Numbered from the stretch's first letter, positions 32,412-44,994 are shown. The stretch: 64,000 nt of DNA from Lyophyllum atratum (GCA_014905825.1 JACGCN010000014.1:1-64000); one strand, 5' to 3'. Notes: generated by a model not told the origin, from the sequence alone. Numbers and translations: made by a program.

Positions 32412-35400
32412 GTCTAAACTTGACAGGGTAAAAGAAAGCAAACCTTGCTGGGCCTGTCTGTAGGCTACCCAGCCATATTTAAGGATGGACTTGATTACTC
32501 CGAACCACACTGCCAGAACACTCCATTGTACAAGGAAGCGGACCCATGCGTTGACGGCTGCTGACTTAATAGACTCAGGTGAGCTCCAGGTACCAAAAGA
32601 TCGCGGTTTGGGTTTCCACGATGACTGAAAACATGTCAGTTTAGACCATTTGGCTTTAGAATGGGTTTCGAGGTAGAAGGATGGAGAGAGACCCCGTTCA
32701 CCGCTGAGGTTAAAATTTCCCGAGCGTGACTTCCTCTTTTTGCTGTCACATTCAAGTGGTCAGGTCACACTCTAGTAGCTCCTTCAACTTGAACGTTCTC
32801 TTTCCTGGGAGGTGTCTCCACAGCAGGAATACTTGAGTGCATGAAGTCCCTGTCCAGCTTCGTGTTCTGTCACAGGATCACTGCATCTTACTTGTATCAA
32901 CTGTCAGTGTCAACATGGACGCAGCGCGGACCGACGTAAATCTTACTGGCCACAACTGTCTTCTACTTCTGGTGGACCCGCGTCAATCCCATCCAATCGT
33001 TGCTTAAGCGCTTACGACACGCCCGGACCAACCTTTATAGTCTCAGTTGACCTCACGTTTGATCCCACGTTCGATGTCTTTGCAATTGATCCTGATTCTG
33101 CCTCTATACCGCCACAAGCCCCTCTACGGTCTCCGCCCTTCTTGAGCCATAGATTTACAGTGGCTTAGACGTGAACGACACTGGGTATCAAATTGACGGT
33201 CCGATGCCGCTCTCTTCTGGCTACACTGAAGAAGCGACCTCCCGGCGAGTTAACTCGACGACTTGTAATACCCACGTCCACGACCGCCGACTTCCTCAAC
33301 CCCGGACACTGCCACGCTGGAAAGGAATCATAGTTCCCGCCTATAACTCAAGGCAATTCTTCGGCCTGGATAGATATAGGTAACACATGGACCTACCAAC
33401 ACACTGCAAGTTGTGGCACAGACCCGAGGTAACGTGTCACAGGTTGCTATCTCTCCAACTTATCCTGGAGCGGGAAACGTTGCAAGCCATGACACAGCAA
33501 TGGCGATCCCGTATACTACCCGGACCCCGGAATATCGGAGCATTATCCATAAACAAACCGTTCTCCACACCATACCTTTCTTCAGACCATTTGTCACTCC
33601 TTGTTTCTTGCTCCATTATTCCCAGCGCCTTTCCGGATCGCCGATGAGGCCACCTATAGCTATCGCAACACCTCTATTATTCTACGATGACCTGGGTCTA
33701 GCCAATCGACAGCAGGTCACCAATGACAAGTTATGGTGCAGGCTCCAAGTAGGTGATCGAGCCATCGGCAGCTATGGTGTTTTCACTATCGAACCCAGCA
33801 GTCGAAGGAGCAAAACCGCTAGCAGTCAGCACACAAGCTTTCCACCACAACGCAAAATACGGAATTATCAGTGTGATACTGGTGATACTGTAACTGCATG
33901 TGCTTCTTCTGTCTTCACGCCAAATTCAACCTTTTCCGGGGTCCCGGGCGTGACAGATACCATTCTTACTCCGCCCCCCTCCGCCTCCTCAGACCACCGT
34001 TTCCAAGTCCTATAAAGCCGTAGGGGATACCTCCCCGACTGGGATATATATCTGATTGGTCCGTCTCTGTCGGTTCTACTGTGCTATTTACCAACGCGTC
34101 TCATCACCCTCTCGTCGATGGATGGCCCCCCTCAAACATTTTGAAAGATCACCTCTTTCCACCCCTCCTGCGCCCCCGCAGTCCGCTCCTCGTCCTAGCT
34201 CCAAATTCTACCAATCCAATCCACCTCTGACGGCTTTCTCGTCTGTAACTCGCCTGTTCGATCAGGGCCACCTGTCTAGTCACGACTTACCCGTGGCCTG
34301 TCCTGTCAGAGACTCCCCGTCTGTCATAATGCGCACCATGCGGGGCCTTTGAGAGTCGGGACGACTTCGAGAGAGAATAGTACCTTCCGCATCGTCGAGG
34401 TGATCGTACAGAATGGGGAGAGCGGCCTCCAGACTTGATCGGTAGTGATCTGTACTCGGTGGACCGCGACCTGCAATACTTCGTTATATGGTATCACTCC
34501 AGTACTACTAGTGCCTAGTTGTTAAGTGAACTCGAAAGTCAAGCTTATTCCAACCTGCTGTGCAAATGTCAAGACGACGAGGAAGAGTGGATCGAGACGC
34601 ATCTTGTGTGGCGCGCTTTGAAGCCATGGCCCAGCTGCCGAATCTTAGGTGTCACTTTAGCGAAGATTTGAGTATTGGGGGATTCTCTCCGTCCTGAATG
34701 GTCAGATAGTGGTCGCCCTTCTGATTAAGCAGTTTTCACTTGTTTTGGCCTTTTTTTTCTACCGATGTTGGAAGTGGAGAGGACCTTGAGGAGATTAGGT
34801 AGTTTATTTACATGTATTTATTTCAGACGTTGTTGAACGTGAACCACATTTTGAAGCTCTCCGCTTTGTCTTTAGCTATCACATCTTCGTTCACTATTTC
34901 TGGCATTACTGCTGGCCCCGCGCGGCGCGTGAAACTCGTAGCCGTGGTGCGCGTGCTAAGACAGGCTATCGACGATCAGGGCGCCCATATCTTGAATGCA
35001 AATAAGCCTGCCAGTCAGCCCTGACGGCTTATAGCTGCTTTGCCGCACGCCCTCTCTTTGGACTTCGTTGACTACGAATCGGGCGGGGCATTACTCCCGG
35101 GTGCTAGCTTGAGACCTGGATCAACTAATCTTGAAGCCTGTCGGTGCGTACGATCTACGAAGGTTGTATACATGTTCTGTACGTTCTGAATGGTTGCTGG
35201 ACGGCCGCTATCCGATTTATCGCTCCGCTCTTGTTTTGACCTTTGATACGGGATGAACTCAAAGTGACATACTGGTCATTGGTGTGCATGCTTATCGCGG
35301 ATGCAATCATACGCATGGCTTGTGCGTGTCTAAATAGCAGGTATATTCGCGTCTGGTATGCCTAGTGCCGTATCGAAATTATCAGGAGCAGGGAGGTCCG

Positions 35401-35671
35401 GCCGCATGGTAAGTAGGTGTGTAGGTGTAGGCGATTTCCCAAACTGAAAGTAGGTGTACCCTTATACAGGAATCACAACGTTCCCCACATCCCGACGGGC
35501 CACCAGTATCTCCCCCAGATCACAACTGATCATTCTTACACACGAGTTGGAGACTATGAAAGCACGATTAAAATTACAATCTTCTATGGTATGGGTATAT
35601 CATATCACCACGTTATCTACAACGCGCAAGCAATTCTGGACCGGGAATCATTGGAAGGCAACTCGGCCGTA
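32412..35671. other. 3.3-kb gene-poor stretch
   Basis: Upstream of the desaturase and downstream of the first HsbA-like gene. The longest open frame (33413-34015, plus, 200 codons) and shorter ones at 33171-33383 and 34056-34352 have no family resemblance and no convincing splice links, so no gene is called. 35400-35671 resembles the 3' flank of the second HsbA gene (36870-37015), marking the end of a tandem duplication. Confidence 0.45.
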
Positions 35672-36422
35672 TCACGCGCCATACTGTGCGATGGCGTCGG
35701 CGAACGCCTTGTCAAATTGGGCACTGACAGCAAGCCCCTCTTCATATAACTGGGGCTGGATAGCAAGATCTTTGTAAATTCATAGACCCAGGAAGGCGTA
35801 TGCACGTGACGGTGACGTACGGGGCAGGCTGCGAGAAAGCCGATCTGCAAGGTGGAAAGGCTTGTCTTGAGGTTACGGATATCTTGCTTGACGAGGTTCA
35901 AGGGGATTTTGCCAACGAAAGGAAGGAACTCAAGGGACAGGTCAAGTACAACAGGGAGGCGAGTGAAGGCGTCTTTCCTGGCGACGACGCCGGCGAGATC
36001 CCTGATCATGTAGGGTACGAGCTTTTCAACGGCGGTGAGACGATCCCGGCCATCAGCGAGGGAAATTGGCAATGGAACGGACTTTAAGGTAGGGGATTCA
36101 GTGACCGCGGAATAAATACAAATATTGGGAATACCGCTGTGTCAGAAATTGTCTTGCTCATGAGGGAAAGCATCCTGAGAACACTCATGTGGATGGGCTG
36201 AAGGCAAAAGGGTCAGTCTGAGGCGCGTATATTGATGCATAATGAACGATATACAAGCGCTTGGAAGAGGTTTCCATTGCTCACAGGGAACTTCTGGATT
36301 GCTGCGTCGAGGGTTTCAAGCTCTGCTTGAGTACGGGCAATGTCATCCAGGACGTCCTGGGACGTGGCTGCGAATGCGGAAAAGGCGAACGAAGCAAGGA
36401 GAAAGATGCTGGGGAAACGCAT
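35672..36422 (-). CDS. HsbA-like secreted protein, copy A
   Basis: Four exons: 36255-36422, 36135-36197, 35821-36081 and 35672-35755 (191 aa). A signal peptide of 19 residues, MRFPSIFLLASFAFSAFAA, is followed by a helical domain of the fungal hydrophobic surface binding protein A family (DVLDDIARTQAELETLDAAI, then SLADGRDRLTAVEKLVP, VARKDAFTRL and LPFVGKIPLNLVKQDIRNLK). The last exon gives AFADAIAQYGA. Exons 1, 2, 3 and 4 have exactly the same lengths (168, 63, 261, 84) as copy B. HsbA proteins are small, secreted, amphipathic and coat hydrophobic surfaces, sometimes recruiting hydrolases. Here that function is inferred from family. No lesion seen. Confidence 0.9.
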
Positions 36423-37015
36423 TATAAGACGACGATGGGTTAGGCCTTTGACGGAGCAGCTGGTCGAATTGAAGGGTGCATACGCAAGCTCTCTTATATT
36501 GCGCGCAAAAAATTCGAAGTGACAGCTTCCGAGTCGGGGCATCCGGCCACGCCACGAGATAAACCCGAGCAGAAGCACCGGAGCGACGTGCCCCGAATTT
36601 TTTAATCAGGTTAAGACTTCGACTATTCAAAAATTCAAGCTCAAGAATGAGCTCCTGATTTTCACAGCGACTACATCAATCGCGGCCCCGGGAAGATAGG
36701 TCAAAGCGAAAAAAGGCTGATGAAGTTCTGCATTCTGCGGAGGGTCACTATAATCGTCGTGTATCGATTGGTGAGCGCTGTGCTCGCATTTGAGTGAGCA
36801 CATCCTCCAGCCAAACTGACGCATGTTTAGATGCGGTAAGGAACGATTAGGAGTACAATATTATACGGCATGAGCATACTACAGGATGAGCTTGAAAGCA
36901 AGACTAGGATTACAATGTTCTACGGGATGGGTATACCACCGCGTCATTGACAACGCGCCAGCAAATACGGGCACAGGAATCACTGGAAGGCAACTTTGCA
37001 GCGACATCGGCCGTA
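36423..37015. other. Spacer between HsbA copies A and B
   Basis: Promoter of copy A (to about 36600), about 250 nt of unique sequence, then the 3' flank of copy B from about 36870, which matches the 3' flank of copy A. Confidence 0.5.
36491..36498 (-). promoter_or_regulatory. TATA box of HsbA copy A
   Basis: TATAAGAG on the minus strand, about 69 nt before the ATG, in a block (minus-strand CGAATTTTTTGCGCG next to it) shared with copy B. All three HsbA copies have TATAAGAG 47-69 nt upstream. Confidence 0.6.
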
Positions 37016-37762
37016 TCACGCGCCATACTGTGCGATGGCATCAGCGAACGCGTCGTCAACTTCGGCACTGAGAGCAGACGCCCGCGGAAGTATCTCCGGC
37101 TGAAGAGCAAGATCTCTGTCAATGCACAGACCAAGGAAGATGTACGTGTGGTAACGTACGGGGGAGGCTGCGAGAAAGGCGATCTGCAAGGTGGAGACGG
37201 CTGTCTTGAGGTTGCGGATATCCTGCCTGACGAGGTTTATGGGGACTTTGCCAACGAAAGGGAGGAATGCAAGGGTCAGGCCGCCTATGATATCGAGGCG
37301 AGTGAAGGCGTCTTTCCTGGCGACGACGCCACCGAGATCCCTGACCATGAAGGGTACAATGTCTTCAACGGCGGTAAGGATCTTCTGGCCATCAGCGAGG
37401 GTAATTGGCATTGGAACAGTCTAAGGGTAGGGCATTCAGTGATCGTAGAATAATACAATTACTGGGATCCTTACGGCTGTGTGAGTGATACAATTGCTCA
37501 CGAGGGGGAGGATCCTCAGAACACTCAGGTGGATGGGCTGAAGGCAACAAGGTCAGTATGCGGCACATATATTGATATATATTGAATGATTTACCAGCGC
37601 ATCGAAGAGATTGCCGTTGGTCACAGGGAATTTCTGAATTGCTGCGTCGAGGGTGTTAAGCTCTGCTTGGATTCCGGTAAGGTCATTCACGACGTCCTCG
37701 ACCTTGGCAGCGAATGCGGAGAAGGCGAACGAAGCAAGGAAAAAGATGCTGGGGAAACGCAT
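37016..37762 (-). CDS. HsbA-like secreted protein, copy B
   Basis: Four exons: 37595-37762, 37475-37537, 37160-37420 and 37016-37099 (191 aa). Signal peptide MRFPSIFFLASFAFSAFAA. The HsbA domain has VVNDLTGIQAELNTLDAAI, ITLADGQKILTAVEDIVPF and LPFVGKVPINLVRQDIRNLK, and the C-terminus AFADAIAQYGA is identical to copy A. The second exon differs most (PIHLSVLRILPLVSNCITH), while introns keep length and phase. Promoter, introns and 3' flank are all recognisably shared, so the duplication covers the whole transcription unit and is fairly recent. Function inferred as a secreted surface-active protein. Intact. Confidence 0.9.
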
Positions 37763-37824
37763 TATTAAGACACGAGGTTGAAGGAGCAGTTGGGCGGATT
37801 AAAGGGTGCATACCGCGCGACGGT

Positions 37825-37832
37825 CTCTTATA
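37825..37832 (-). promoter_or_regulatory. TATA box of HsbA copy B
   Basis: TATAAGAG on the minus strand, about 63 nt before the ATG, in the same block as in copy A. Confidence 0.6.
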
Positions 37833-39086
37833 TTACGCGCAAAAAATTCGAAGTGAGCATCCTGCCACGCTAGAGACCCACAAAGCCGAAGAGAAGCACC
37901 GGAGCGACGTCCCGAGCTCCTAAATGAAGTTTTAAAGCCTTGCACTGTTCGGGAACTTTGGTCTCCCAACTTTCACGTATTAACCGGGTGCATGGACTAA
38001 GCTTGGAGAGCGCTGACATGCATGTCAAGCTACCGCGTTCAACGGCGTAGCACCTAGCACCATTTGTTCACCATCGTAGAAATGTTGCATTGGTGGCTGC
38101 AAGTCGACCAGCGCAACTGACAGTGATTGGGAAAGAGTTACCGCGAGCTATAGGAGTCGTTGCCACGTTGATCCAACTTTCTATATATAAACTTTATCTA
38201 ATCATCTCATGATCCGATTCATCTCCGAACAGCGTCGCTTTCGAGTCCGCTACCCTGCATTGCAAGTTGCCAATTGCATTCCTCGTGTCGCCGAAAAGAC
38301 AAGGAATATGGTCACTTGGCGTCGTATTGGGCAGACAGAAAAAGCCGTGGCACTACCGTGCGCTACCGTGCACTCCGTGCACTGCCCTGCACGGCTGCGC
38401 AGGTCCGTGGCACGGCCTTGTACTGAGTCCCTGCGATGCCGCGCGGTACGTTATGCTTGAAATTGCTGTAAAACGAGGCTCTATGATAAATCAGTCGGAG
38501 GACAACAGAATATGTTTATGATAAGTTTTGGCACAGTTCTGACAACAACGACGTCTGTACTATCCTTTAATCTACCAAACTTTCTGGGCTTGGTACTGCA
38601 CATTCCCGGGAGTACACGGGGAGGCGCAGTACACGTCGGCGTGCTGGCGGAGTCGTATTCAGCAGAGAGGTTAGACCCACGATTTCAGACCCACGAGTCG
38701 TTTCTAGCCAGTTTTTGGAAGAGGCTCTCTCGGGTGCCATCAACTTCGCGGGTCCACTCGCTGTCGTGAAGCACCAGGCTGACGTTTCTGCTCTACAAGG
38801 CTATAAAGTGCATGTTAAAAACTGATATGAGAACACAGCAAAAAGCACGTCATGCCACCATCATATAACAGGCTAAGAGACGCACCGACCCTATCAGCGA
38901 TACTTGCGTCAAATCTGTCCGCCTCGATGTCAATTCGAGAGCCGGCGGCGGTTTGTGCAGGACTGGATGCCGTGCCTAGCGCGTTATGTCACGACAGAAG
39001 GCTCGGGTCGCGGCGTTCTACATAGTTCCCTAGATCTTGCGCTACACCATCAGCCGACCGTTTAACTTTGGTGCAGAACCCACATA

Positions 39087-39229
39087 CCGTGCAGCTGCCG
39101 TGCACATACACGCAGCACCGTGAAGTGCCGTGCAAAGCCGTGCAAGCGCCGTGCAGTACCGTGCAGTACCGTGCAAGGCCGTGCAGGTGCCGTGCATGCG
39201 CCGTGCAAGTGCCGTGCGATTCCGTGCAC
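39087..39229 (+). repeat. CCGTGCA heptamer array
   Basis: Eleven exact CCGTGCA words plus two near-matches in about 143 bp, separated by 1-5 variable bases, so the period is irregular (8-13 bp). Not a simple microsatellite and not CRISPR (no constant long repeat or spacers). GTGCA-rich clusters recur within 1.1 kb on both sides. Confidence 0.85.
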
Positions 39230-40502
39230 CATTCCGCGGAAGGTGGCTTGAACTAGTGCGGGGTTCTTACTGGGGTAGATGCCGTGGATGGCGGAAAAAA
39301 CAGTGCAGAATCGTGCCTGTAAGGACGGATTGTCACAAAGGAGCACTTCAATCCCAGATTTTATGGGTAGGTATGGCTTTAACTTGATAAGATACCCTTC
39401 CCAGGATGTTCATGCTAGAAACCCGGATGTGAACAACTCAACGAAGTTCAAACTTGTTGAAGCTTGAGATGGCATGCCAGCCCCGCGCGTCTAGGCAATT
39501 CGGACTCCGAAAGCCGTGCCGCAAAGGCACCACAAGCACCTCAGCACCTGCACGAAATTCAGAACGACTTTCGGTTATACGATAACTTGCGCAAATCGTC
39601 GTGAATAGTGGAATACTGCGTTGATTCTGGGTTAAAAACTTAAATCCGACATTTTCAGCCAGAATTCGGCGCGATTAATTAGAGATATAGAGCGTACCTG
39701 AGCTCAGGAATATCTTGTATGATAGATTGAGGGAAATGGTGGGGCGCGCACCAATAGAGTCCTGGGATCGAGTCTCCGTTGACGCGTCGCGAACATGAAC
39801 CACTGTGTCGGCGCGTTGTTTACAAGTGTTTAGTACACCCCGTGTTGTGCTCTACATGCGGGACGTATCTTATTTCTACATGTACATAGTCGTAAATGTG
39901 CATAGAAACGAATGGTGCATAAGCCAGAGCTTAGTGGTTGAGCCCCCGGGCGTTATTGAGGCATTGCTTGCCCAAACTAGATGATCATGTGACCCATCCA
40001 TGATCCAAGCGATTTTTCGAATTCCAAGTCTTCCCAAGTTCTCTACTATACTACTACTTGTATGTGTCGGGGTGCCTTCGCGACTGTTTCGTGAGTGGCT
40101 CAGGACTAAATTTATATTCCAGAGAGACCAAAATAACCCGCGAGACTCATCTGGACCGTGCACTCACCCTTGAGTACCGAGCAGTTCAGTGCCACGGCAC
40201 GCACGGTAGCCACGGTACGCACGGTAGTGCCACGGTAAAAAACTGGTGCCCCGTCGTATTCGGCATACTTCTCGGGACGATGGGAACATGCACAGTACAT
40301 GCGCCGTCGCAACATTTCCATTGGCATCTACAGCTGCCAGTTGTCCTTCAGGGCTGCCCACTCAGCACGCCACTCAGCAGTGCAGCACAGGGGAAGGATT
40401 ATTGTAACACCGCTTAAGGACCGGTAACTAAACTACGATAAACAAACATCTTAGCGCCTACATAGAATCTCTCGAAAGGTGAAGCTAAAATTGACAGATA
40501 CT

Positions 40503-41218
40503 CTACGTATACGTGACGATGGTATTGGCAAACGCGGCGTCAAGCAGGTCCCTGAGATCGGATCCCTCCTGACGGATGCTCTCCTGGAACCGACTTCATC
40601 AGATGACAGTCAAAACGCGAAGAATGTAATGCTTGCGTACAGGGGAGGCTGAGAGCAGTGCGTTCTCTAAGGCGGCGGTGCTCGCAGCGACGCTGGTAAC
40701 ATCCTTCTTTACAAGGGCAGCGGCGCCCATGCCGATGAGAGGGAAGGAGAACGGAAGGGCCATGACGGTGTCTTTCTTGGCGGTGATATTATCCAGGATG
40801 GCGATGATGGTGGGCGTAAGACCCTCCATAGCGTCGAGGATGAAGCGGGCGTCGCTTTCCGTTAAAGCCTTAGGAACAGCCTGAGAGCATGCTGTATTCA
40901 ATATTCATGATCAGAAATTCGGTGGGAGGAATGTACGTACAGCGGTAGTCGTATCGATAGCGGCAGCCAAAGTCGTGGTAGCCGTATGGAGGCTCTGAAG
41001 AATTAGAGTGTTAGTCTGGATGACGCAGGGTGAGAGTGTGCCAGATATACAAGGGCCTGGAGCAGAGTTCCGCCTGTGCCGGGAAATTCGGTGATCGCGT
41101 CGTTGAGGGCAGTGGTCAAGGAGGTGAGCAATGCAATACCGGCGAGGACATCAGTGATAGAGGCGGCAAATCCAGAAATGGCGAAGGAAACGAGGAAGAA
41201 GACGATAGAGAAACGCAT
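40503..41218 (-). CDS. HsbA-like secreted protein, copy C (diverged)
   Basis: Four exons: 41051-41218, 40941-40994, 40641-40880 and 40503-40583 (180 aa). Signal peptide MRFSIVFFLVSFAISGFAA. Domain blocks SITDVLAGIALLTSLTTAL, FPGTGGTLLQALSLHTATTT, LTESDARFILDAMEGLTPTI, LVKKDVTSVAASTAALENAL and LLDAAFANTIV are closer to the family consensus than copies A/B. The four-exon layout and phases match A and B, with exon 1 again 168 nt, so all three descend from one gene. Copy C is about 3 kb away, and no flanking similarity to A/B is evident apart from the TATA box. Intact. Confidence 0.9.
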
Positions 41219-42144
41219 GGTTTGAGATTGTGGTGGCTCTTAGCTTCTGTAGATCTCGCAAGTCCTCTTATACTATTGCTATTGGCATAGTACTCTGGCT
41301 TCCGATTCAAGGAATAGCTGGCGACATCCGCAATATATCACCTGCACCGAGTCAATGTCCAGTACTTCGAGGCTAACAAGGCTTAGGCTCTACGAGCACG
41401 GGTCCCACACAGCGAAGGAGTGTTTCAAGTTGACAGACCACCTTGTAAGTTGGAAGCCGCCAACGACAGAGAGCGAGAAGAAACACTTAGCTTGAGCCTA
41501 CGATGGTTCCCCGCTATACTTGCCTCGCCTAGTGTGGCATCGTTCTGTTCTCCGTGCAAATCATATGATAGATCGATATGACGCAGAACCGTATCTTCAG
41601 AGCTTCATGAAGAGTACAGAGCCATCCACCCTGTACACAACCCGGCTAAACCGCGCTTCGGTTTGTTTTTTTGAAGTCCATGGGAACATGAACAGAACAT
41701 GGACAGTACCGAGAAGACCTGCTAGGGTGGCCGAGGCAGTCGGGGTAGTCTTCTGAACCATTTGACAGCGACTCATGTGTAGTGAGACTCGATGAAGGTG
41801 GCTAGTCGCCGACTCGGAGGTCATGGAATGGTGTGTCGGCCGTTAACGTTGATCATACAACCTCAAACAGAACGCCAGAACATACGAGGCCAAGCCTCAA
41901 AAGGGCAGACGCTCTAGGCAATCGGAGCAAGCAAGGCCCTAGAACCTGTAACTCTCAGTGCTTCCAAGCGGATTTCATTCGAGCGGTCATCTAGTCGGCG
42001 TTCTAGTGGTAGGAAGAATGGGGTGGGGCTCCGGCCCGCTAGCCGGGAGGCTTTGTGATGCAAAACGTTGAGTATTCAAGCGGAGACTGTCCGTATATCC
42101 TTCTACATTAATCCAATGTAATCCAATCCTTGCTCATCTCTTCA
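41219..42144. other. Intergenic spacer
   Basis: Copy C promoter, then about 850 nt without supported genes, up to the ligase stop codon. Confidence 0.45.
41265..41272 (-). promoter_or_regulatory. TATA box of HsbA copy C
   Basis: TATAAGAG on the minus strand, 47 nt before the ATG. Confidence 0.55.
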
Positions 42145-44994
42145 TCAAAGATTTGGAGTTGGAGGTTGAAGACCTGTTCCCGTGCGCATGCGCGCTTCCC
42201 AGTGGCGGCGTGCCAGTTGCCTGAGTTGCCCCTTCACGATCTTTCCAGATGGCGTGTGTTCTACAAATGAGGGAATGAGCATGGAAAGGTTCACTCAGGT
42301 TGAATGAGGAATGACTTACCGAGTGGTTCGTCGAGGACAATAATCATCACAGGAACCGCAAATCTTGGAAGACTAAGTTTCCGAGGCGGTTCATCAGCCT
42401 TGATAATCTTGACTTTATGCCTAATTCGGCGAAGGAGCTTACTATTTCCGCGCCACGGTGATTAGCCCTGCTCCTGTGACAGTGCCCCTGAACGCTGGCT
42501 TGACGGACACCACGGCTGCCACAAGCTCCCCAAGACGGTCATCCGGTACACCCACGGCAGCCGCTTCCAATACCCGGGGATCGCGGTAGAGAGCGTTTTC
42601 TACTGATACGGAGTCCTAATAGGCCATCAGCGCTGATGACAACTGGAGCGGCATGTCACTCACGATGTTTTCTCCGCCTCGGATGATGATATCTTTAACT
42701 GGAGGCATCTGTCAGTCAGAGTCCGAGGAAGAAGCGAATGATGCAAACGTCTGTCTTTGATGTAGAGGAAACCTTCCTCATCGAGGTATCCGAGGTCGCC
42801 CGTCCGTAGCCACCCATCAGTGGTGATAGTTTTTTCTGTCGTCTCTGTTAAGTCCGTTAGCTAGAACTCCAGATTACGATTTGTTCAAATTTTGGTTCAC
42901 CAGAATCGCGCCAATAGCATTGCATAATATTGGGGCCGCGTCTAGGAAGTCCTCGTCAGACCTCATACTTTCAGGAAAACAACAGTGCAAGGACGTACAG
43001 CCAAACTTCCCCTGCGATTCCAGGGGCCACAGATACACCTTCGTTCGTGATCATGATTTCGTTGACGGGGGAAGCACGACCGCTGAAGAAAACAGCTTCA
43101 GTGAAAACTTTGAGGCAGGCGAAGCTTTACTGACGTGCTTGCTGGCCTTGTCGCATAGTCTTCGCCAGCAAACTATATCGAGTAAGGATAACGGAGCTGC
43201 TGGGTAATAATGAATACGGTACCGAGACAGCGACAGAATTTGTTTCCGTCATGCCATATGCCTGCATCCTAGACCGACATCGCTTGTAAAATTGGTGATA
43301 CCTCGAGAAGGGAAAAGGCACGGACATTGTAGCAGTGGGAAAGGCTTCTTGGGCTCTTGGGACAAGTGTAATTGGTGCAGGTGAACCGCCGAATAGGAGA
43401 CCATCCAGCGAGTATCCGACCAATGAGCTGTCTAGGATGTCCGAGACCATCGAAGGGACACTGATGGAGAGATTGAAACGTCAAAAAAAGAAGCTTGATT
43501 TTGCGCCGTTAAACCACTGACCCTCCTGAGACTCGGACGTTCTCCTGTTTAATCAGCCTATAAATGAATTTTCTCAGTGTTGACGGAGGGATAGATGAGT
43601 ATTACCTCGCAGCTGGTGTGGGCAATTTTAGATTGGTTTGCATAAAGGAAGGACCGCGGTAAAAGCCCACACACCTTCTTCTACAATCCACTTTGGAATC
43701 AATACGATCTTCATTCCCGTTGCAGTCGCCATCAACTGTATGACCGCGTCAGAAAGGAAGATTGATGTGCTGACAAGAGGAGAAGGCTTACCGTAAAACT
43801 TGTAAGGCCCGTAACATGGAACAAGGGGACTCCAATTAGAATGCCCTTCTGAAGACCTTCTTCTTCTCCAAAGTCAGGGTAATCACCGCCCCTGCGCAAA
43901 GTCGCCCTGATCCCGCCAACCATAACCTGTGATTACATTAGCATCTGTAAATATCTCTGGAACGGCCACGGCCACGGCTGGGTTACGTTTGGGATATTCG
44001 TCAAAAATTGGCGCTGGGTGCTCAAGACGCCTTTCGGCATACCAGTGGTTCCTACCAGCCAGAGATTTCAGTCAGCGCAGAATCGATACCTATAGATAAA
44101 AGTACCTACCCGATGTGAAAATAATAAGTGCGTTATCTTCGGGTATAATATCAGGATCCGTGGCCAGGACGTTCGCTACACTGATGTCGTCTTTGTAGTC
44201 CTGTAGTACCACAGGGAAGGAATGCATCCGAGGCCACCGTGTTCCATCTTGGCAGTCGTCGAAGACCAAGAATTTGGTGGAGGGCTTGTCCTTGACGATG
44301 TCAGCGATAGCTGGTGCTAGCCTGTCGGCTCTTTCGGCGTCGAGCATGACCACTTTACATCCTGTACTCGTGATACAATACCCAAGAGGTTCGACGGGAA
44401 GCCACCTAGTGCGAAGGTTAGTCAGCTAGCTCCCAGCCGCGGGCGTAGACTTAGACTTACGCATTGATTAAAACTGGTAGGGCGCCGAGGAGGTCTGCGA
44501 AAAGATGAGTTGTTTTTTCATATGGACGCATAAGCATGGACTCACGAGACGCCCAGAACGAGATAAGGTACTCTGGACAGTTGCGGGAACAAATACCGAC
44601 TCTGTCTCCTGCAAATAAATCAGTAAAAGGACAGGAATTTTATTGTCAAAATAAAATTACCTTTCTGTATGTTGTAGACGTGGCGGAAAACCGCCGCCAC
44701 CTTGACAACGCGTTCGTGGACTTCGCGATACGTAAGGCGTTGGTCCTCAAAGACGATATATGTCTTATCGGAATATTTCTGGACAGACGAGACCCAGAAG
44801 GCTCTTACAGAAGGCCAGAGGTGTTTATAGACCTTTTGCTCTCGGCCGTTAAGGAGGACCTCCTCGACTTCGTGCAGGTGTCCAGGAGCACAAAGAATAG
44901 CCTCCGCTGGATCGAATCAATTATTCATTGAAGAGGGGAACAAGGATTTAAAAAACTGACTCTCTTCAAGCGTGCGAGCCGGGGACCAAGACAT
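42145..44994 (-). CDS. AMP-binding acyl-CoA synthetase/ligase
   Basis: Many-exon minus-strand gene from ATG 44994 ([11 protein letters not shown]) to TGA 42145. Exons were followed by splice logic, but not all borders were fixed. ANL-superfamily motifs occur in order: [37 protein letters not shown], the P-loop [14 protein letters not shown] (split by an intron near 44110), [29 protein letters not shown], the A5 motif QAYGMTETN, then [31 protein letters not shown] and [14 protein letters not shown] with the adenylation Lys. It activates a carboxylic acid with ATP and loads it on CoA. The substrate (fatty acid or aromatic acid) cannot be read from sequence. The C-terminus PTPNL is not a canonical peroxisomal PTS1. 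The gene looks intact. Confidence 0.88.

Larger units (their letters stand above)
37763..40502. other. 2.7-kb gene-free stretch with CGTGCA-type repeats
   Basis: Copy B promoter at the left end, then no supported gene. It contains the heptamer array at 39087-39229 and looser clusters of the same word at about 38344-38410 and, reversed (GCACGG), 40188-40237. Confidence 0.5.

Noticed and set aside
32412..32510. Upstream extension of the desaturase frame
   Set aside because: The frame is open, but the family start MGASNVVEKYN-like is at 32411, and an earlier exon with a good ATG was not found. Taken as 5' UTR.
33413..34015. 200-codon open frame on the plus strand
   Set aside because: No recognisable domain, no codon-use or splice support, and neighbouring frames of similar length on the same strand. 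Treated as chance.
39087..39229. CRISPR-like array
   Set aside because: The repeats are only 7 bp with 1-5 bp gaps, and the host is a fungus. It is a heptamer cluster, not CRISPR.
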